Shown here piece by piece: positions 7,710 through 9,488 of a DNA stretch of 9,488 nt. Each line of letters starts with the position of its first letter. The first letter of the stretch is position 1. The position numbers and the translations under genes were made by a program. Origin of the DNA: Candidatus Cloacimonadota bacterium (GTDB lineage Bacteria > Cloacimonadota > Cloacimonadia > Cloacimonadales > TCS61). A model generated the notes under the pieces. That model had not been told where the DNA came from and did not search any database. It was given only the letters and a program-made list of their open reading frames with translations. Location of the stretch: assembly GCA_030638385.1 (NCBI GenBank), contig DAOWES010000263.1:1-9488 (forward strand), given 5' to 3'.

Positions 7710-7724
7710 TTTTGAACTTCAAAA
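7710..7724. promoter_or_regulatory. Perfect dyad upstream of the radical SAM gene
   Basis: TTTTGAACTTCAAAA is a perfect 7-bp inverted repeat around a single central C, ending 18 bases before the ATG at 7743 and just upstream of the AGGA ribosome binding site (7733-7736). The one-base centre suits a DNA-binding dimer better than an RNA hairpin. The rest of the 154-base gap is AT-rich, and I see no convincing promoter. Confidence 0.3.
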
Positions 7725-7742
7725 ATAAATTTAGGAAAAACT

Positions 7743-9488
7743 ATGAAAGTCTTATTTTGTCAGTTTGGAATTCCGGAAGTTGATGCCTTACAACCACAAG
7801 CGAATACCGCATTAGCGGCTGGGTACTTAATCGCTTATTTAAAACAATATTATCCAAAATTTGAATTTATTCAAACACCTTTCTGGATCGCTGATAAGAT
7901 GGGAATGGAGACCTTCTACCAATTTATTGAGAATGATCTTCCTGATATTATTTGTTTTTCCTTATATTTATGGAATATTGATAAAACAAAGACGATTATT
8001 AATTATTTGAAGAAGAAGTTTCCTCTGTTGAAATTTATTATCGGTGGACCGGAAGTTAATGACGATAATTTTGCAGTTTTGGAGAAAATAAATTTTGATG
8101 CCGGAGTTATCGGTGAAGGTGAAGAAATTTTGCGCTTACTATTAGCTACAGAAAATTGGGAAAGTGTTCCTAATATTTTGCTTAAAAATGGTAATAATAA
8201 AATTATTCATACAAGCTTTGAAGATTTACCATTTCCTCAATTGAATCGTTCTCGAAATCCTTATTTAAACGATTGTCTTCAACATGAAAAAGATAATACT
8301 ATTTTTGTGGAAACTGTGCGTGGCTGTCCTTATCGCTGTAAATTTTGTAATTACAATAAGCGGTATGAACAATTGCAGTATAATGAATTAGCTGTTTTAA
8401 AAGAGCTGATTCAGTGGGCAATCTCAAATGGGAAAAAAGAGATTTTCTTATTAGACCCTTCTTTCAATGTGCAAACTCGGTTTGATGAAATCTTAGAACT
8501 GATTATTGCTGAAAACCTGAATAAACAACTTTGTTTCGCAACTGAATTGAGAGCGGATCTTTTAACAAAAGAGCAAATTGAGAAAATGTCCTTAGCTAAT
8601 ATTGTCGAAGTTGAGGTTGGTTTACAAAGTACAAATCCAATCGCTTTAAAAGCGATGAATCGTACTCAAAATCTTACTAAAATTGTCGAAAATGTTAAAC
8701 TCATGCAAATTTTGGGTATTGCTTGTAAAGTCGATTTAATCGTTGGTTTACCCCAAGATACGCTTAGAGATTTTAAGAAATCAGTAGATTTTTTGTATGA
8801 ACATAATCTGTTTGATGATATTCAAGTTTTCCCCTTATCTGTGCTGTCCGGTACTGATTTTAGAAAAGATAAAGAAAAGCTAGGACTAGAAATAATGGAG
8901 AAATCTCCTTATTATTTAAAGTCTTCACCGACCTTTAGCCATGAAGATTTTTTAGCAGCTTTCGCTTATGCTGAAAAGAAATTTGGCATAGATTTATATA
9001 CCTTACCGGAATTGTGGTTAGCAACAAATTCTCTTCATCAATTTGAAAATTATGCTCATAAGATTATTTTAGATTTCAATAATATTAATTTACCTATTAC
9101 AAATTTATCAGAGTCATTTTATCTTCATTTAAAAATTTCTGCTGCCCTTGATAATTATGATTTAGATAAATTTTTTCAGCAATTTGAAATGTTGAAATCT
9201 CATTACCTTTTTACTTTTGTTTTTGATTGGCAAAGGGAACCGACAGAGTCTGAAATTATTCAAATCTTGGCGTTACTTCCACATCATAAAGATCATTATG
9301 TAAATCGTGACCTTTATCCATATTTAGGAGATGATGTTATGGTCTCAACACGCTGGGCGATGCTGATTCCTTATCAATATTCTCAAAATCATGAATTACG
9401 TGAATTTGCGCAAAATAATCCTGTTTATTTTAAAATTAACGGAGAAGATATTAATGATTCAATTTTAAAGGAATTGTATCTTTTCGTC
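7743..9488 (+). CDS. B12-binding-domain radical SAM protein, partial (3' end outside window)
   Basis: The frame is open for 582 codons from the ATG to the window edge with no stop, so the C-terminus is missing. AGGA (7733-7736) supports the start. Residues 1 to about 140 resemble the Rossmann-type cobalamin-binding domain of COG1032 proteins, with LIAYLK, DIICFSLYLWN, IIGGPE (99-104) and GEGE (124-127). The DxHxxG cobalt-ligand motif is not seen, as in many members of the group. The radical SAM core starts near 187 with RGCPYRCKFC, whose cysteines 195, 199 and 202 would bind the 4Fe-4S cluster. VGLQST (292-297) and GLPQDT (335-340) are later core motifs of the family. Residues from about 375 on form a C-terminal region, possibly DUF4080-like, that I cannot assign. 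Such enzymes perform radical methylation, sulfur insertion or rearrangement; the substrate cannot be told here. By eye its second half is clearly more AT-rich than the upstream operon. Confidence 0.88.
   Translation, partial: MKVLFCQFGIPEVDALQPQANTALAAGYLIAYLKQYYPKFEFIQTPFWIADKMGMETFYQFIENDLPDIICFSLYLWNIDKTKTIINYLKKKFPLLKFIIGGPEVNDDNFAVLEKINFDAGVIGEGEEILRLLLATENWESVPNILLKNGNNKIIHTSFEDLPFPQLNRSRNPYLNDCLQHEKDNTIFVETVRGCPYRCKFCNYNKRYEQLQYNELAVLKELIQWAISNGKKEIFLLDPSFNVQTRFDEILELIIAENLNKQLCFATELRADLLTKEQIEKMSLANIVEVEVGLQSTNPIALKAMNRTQNLTKIVENVKLMQILGIACKVDLIVGLPQDTLRDFKKSVDFLYEHNLFDDIQVFPLSVLSGTDFRKDKEKLGLEIMEKSPYYLKSSPTFSHEDFLAAFAYAEKKFGIDLYTLPELWLATNSLHQFENYAHKIILDFNNINLPITNLSESFYLHLKISAALDNYDLDKFFQQFEMLKSHYLFTFVFDWQREPTESEIIQILALLPHHKDHYVNRDLYPYLGDDVMVSTRWAMLIPYQYSQNHELREFAQNNPVYFKINGEDINDSILKELYLFV

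Noticed and set aside
1..9488. CRISPR array, tRNA, rRNA or riboswitch
   Set aside because: No regularly spaced repeats with spacers, no tRNA-like cloverleaf and no recognisable riboswitch core were seen. In particular, no cobalamin-box-like sequence was recognised before the B12-type radical SAM gene.

Overview
The window is AT-rich, densely coding bacterial DNA with five protein genes, all on the + strand, plus the decayed tail of a transposase at the left edge. Signal peptides, a TonB-dependent receptor and a second predicted outer-membrane barrel show a Gram-negative, double-membrane organism. The receptor has an N-terminal carboxypeptidase-regulatory-like domain and no SusD-type partner beside it. 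Together with the AT-rich composition and a repeat-derived intergenic segment, this suggests the FCB group, possibly Cloacimonadota (Cloacimonetes) or a relative. That placement rests on style and recall; there is no marker gene here.

Layout. Bases 1-295 hold a frameshifted remnant of an IS1595/ISXO2-like transposase C-terminus (firm part 96-233), then a short leader with a perfect AT-rich palindrome touching the ribosome binding site. Four genes follow: a TonB-dependent receptor (296-2722), an RND/MMPL-type inner-membrane transporter (2778-5471), a LolA-like periplasmic protein with the GSDFSYEDM motif (5657-6400) and a DUF1302-like outer-membrane barrel protein (6416-7588). The gaps are 55, 185 and 15 bases. 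The 185-base gap contains two tandem perfect hairpins followed by three 9-bp units, which looks like a dispersed intergenic element. A 9-bp inverted repeat followed by T-rich sequence closes the group. A separate gene starting at 7743 encodes a B12-binding-type radical SAM enzyme and runs off the right end without a stop.

How the genes may work together. An RND pump, a LolA-fold carrier and a barrel could form a route across the whole envelope: inner membrane to periplasm to outer membrane. Such RND plus LolA-like sets are associated with lipids or other hydrophobic compounds, such as hopanoid- or sterol-type transport and aryl-polyene clusters. The substrate here is unknown, and no biosynthetic gene in the window names it. 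The receptor directly upstream may be part of the same transcription unit, which would add a TonB-energised step at the outer membrane. This coupling is inference from gene order only. The radical SAM gene appears to be an independent unit of unknown substrate.
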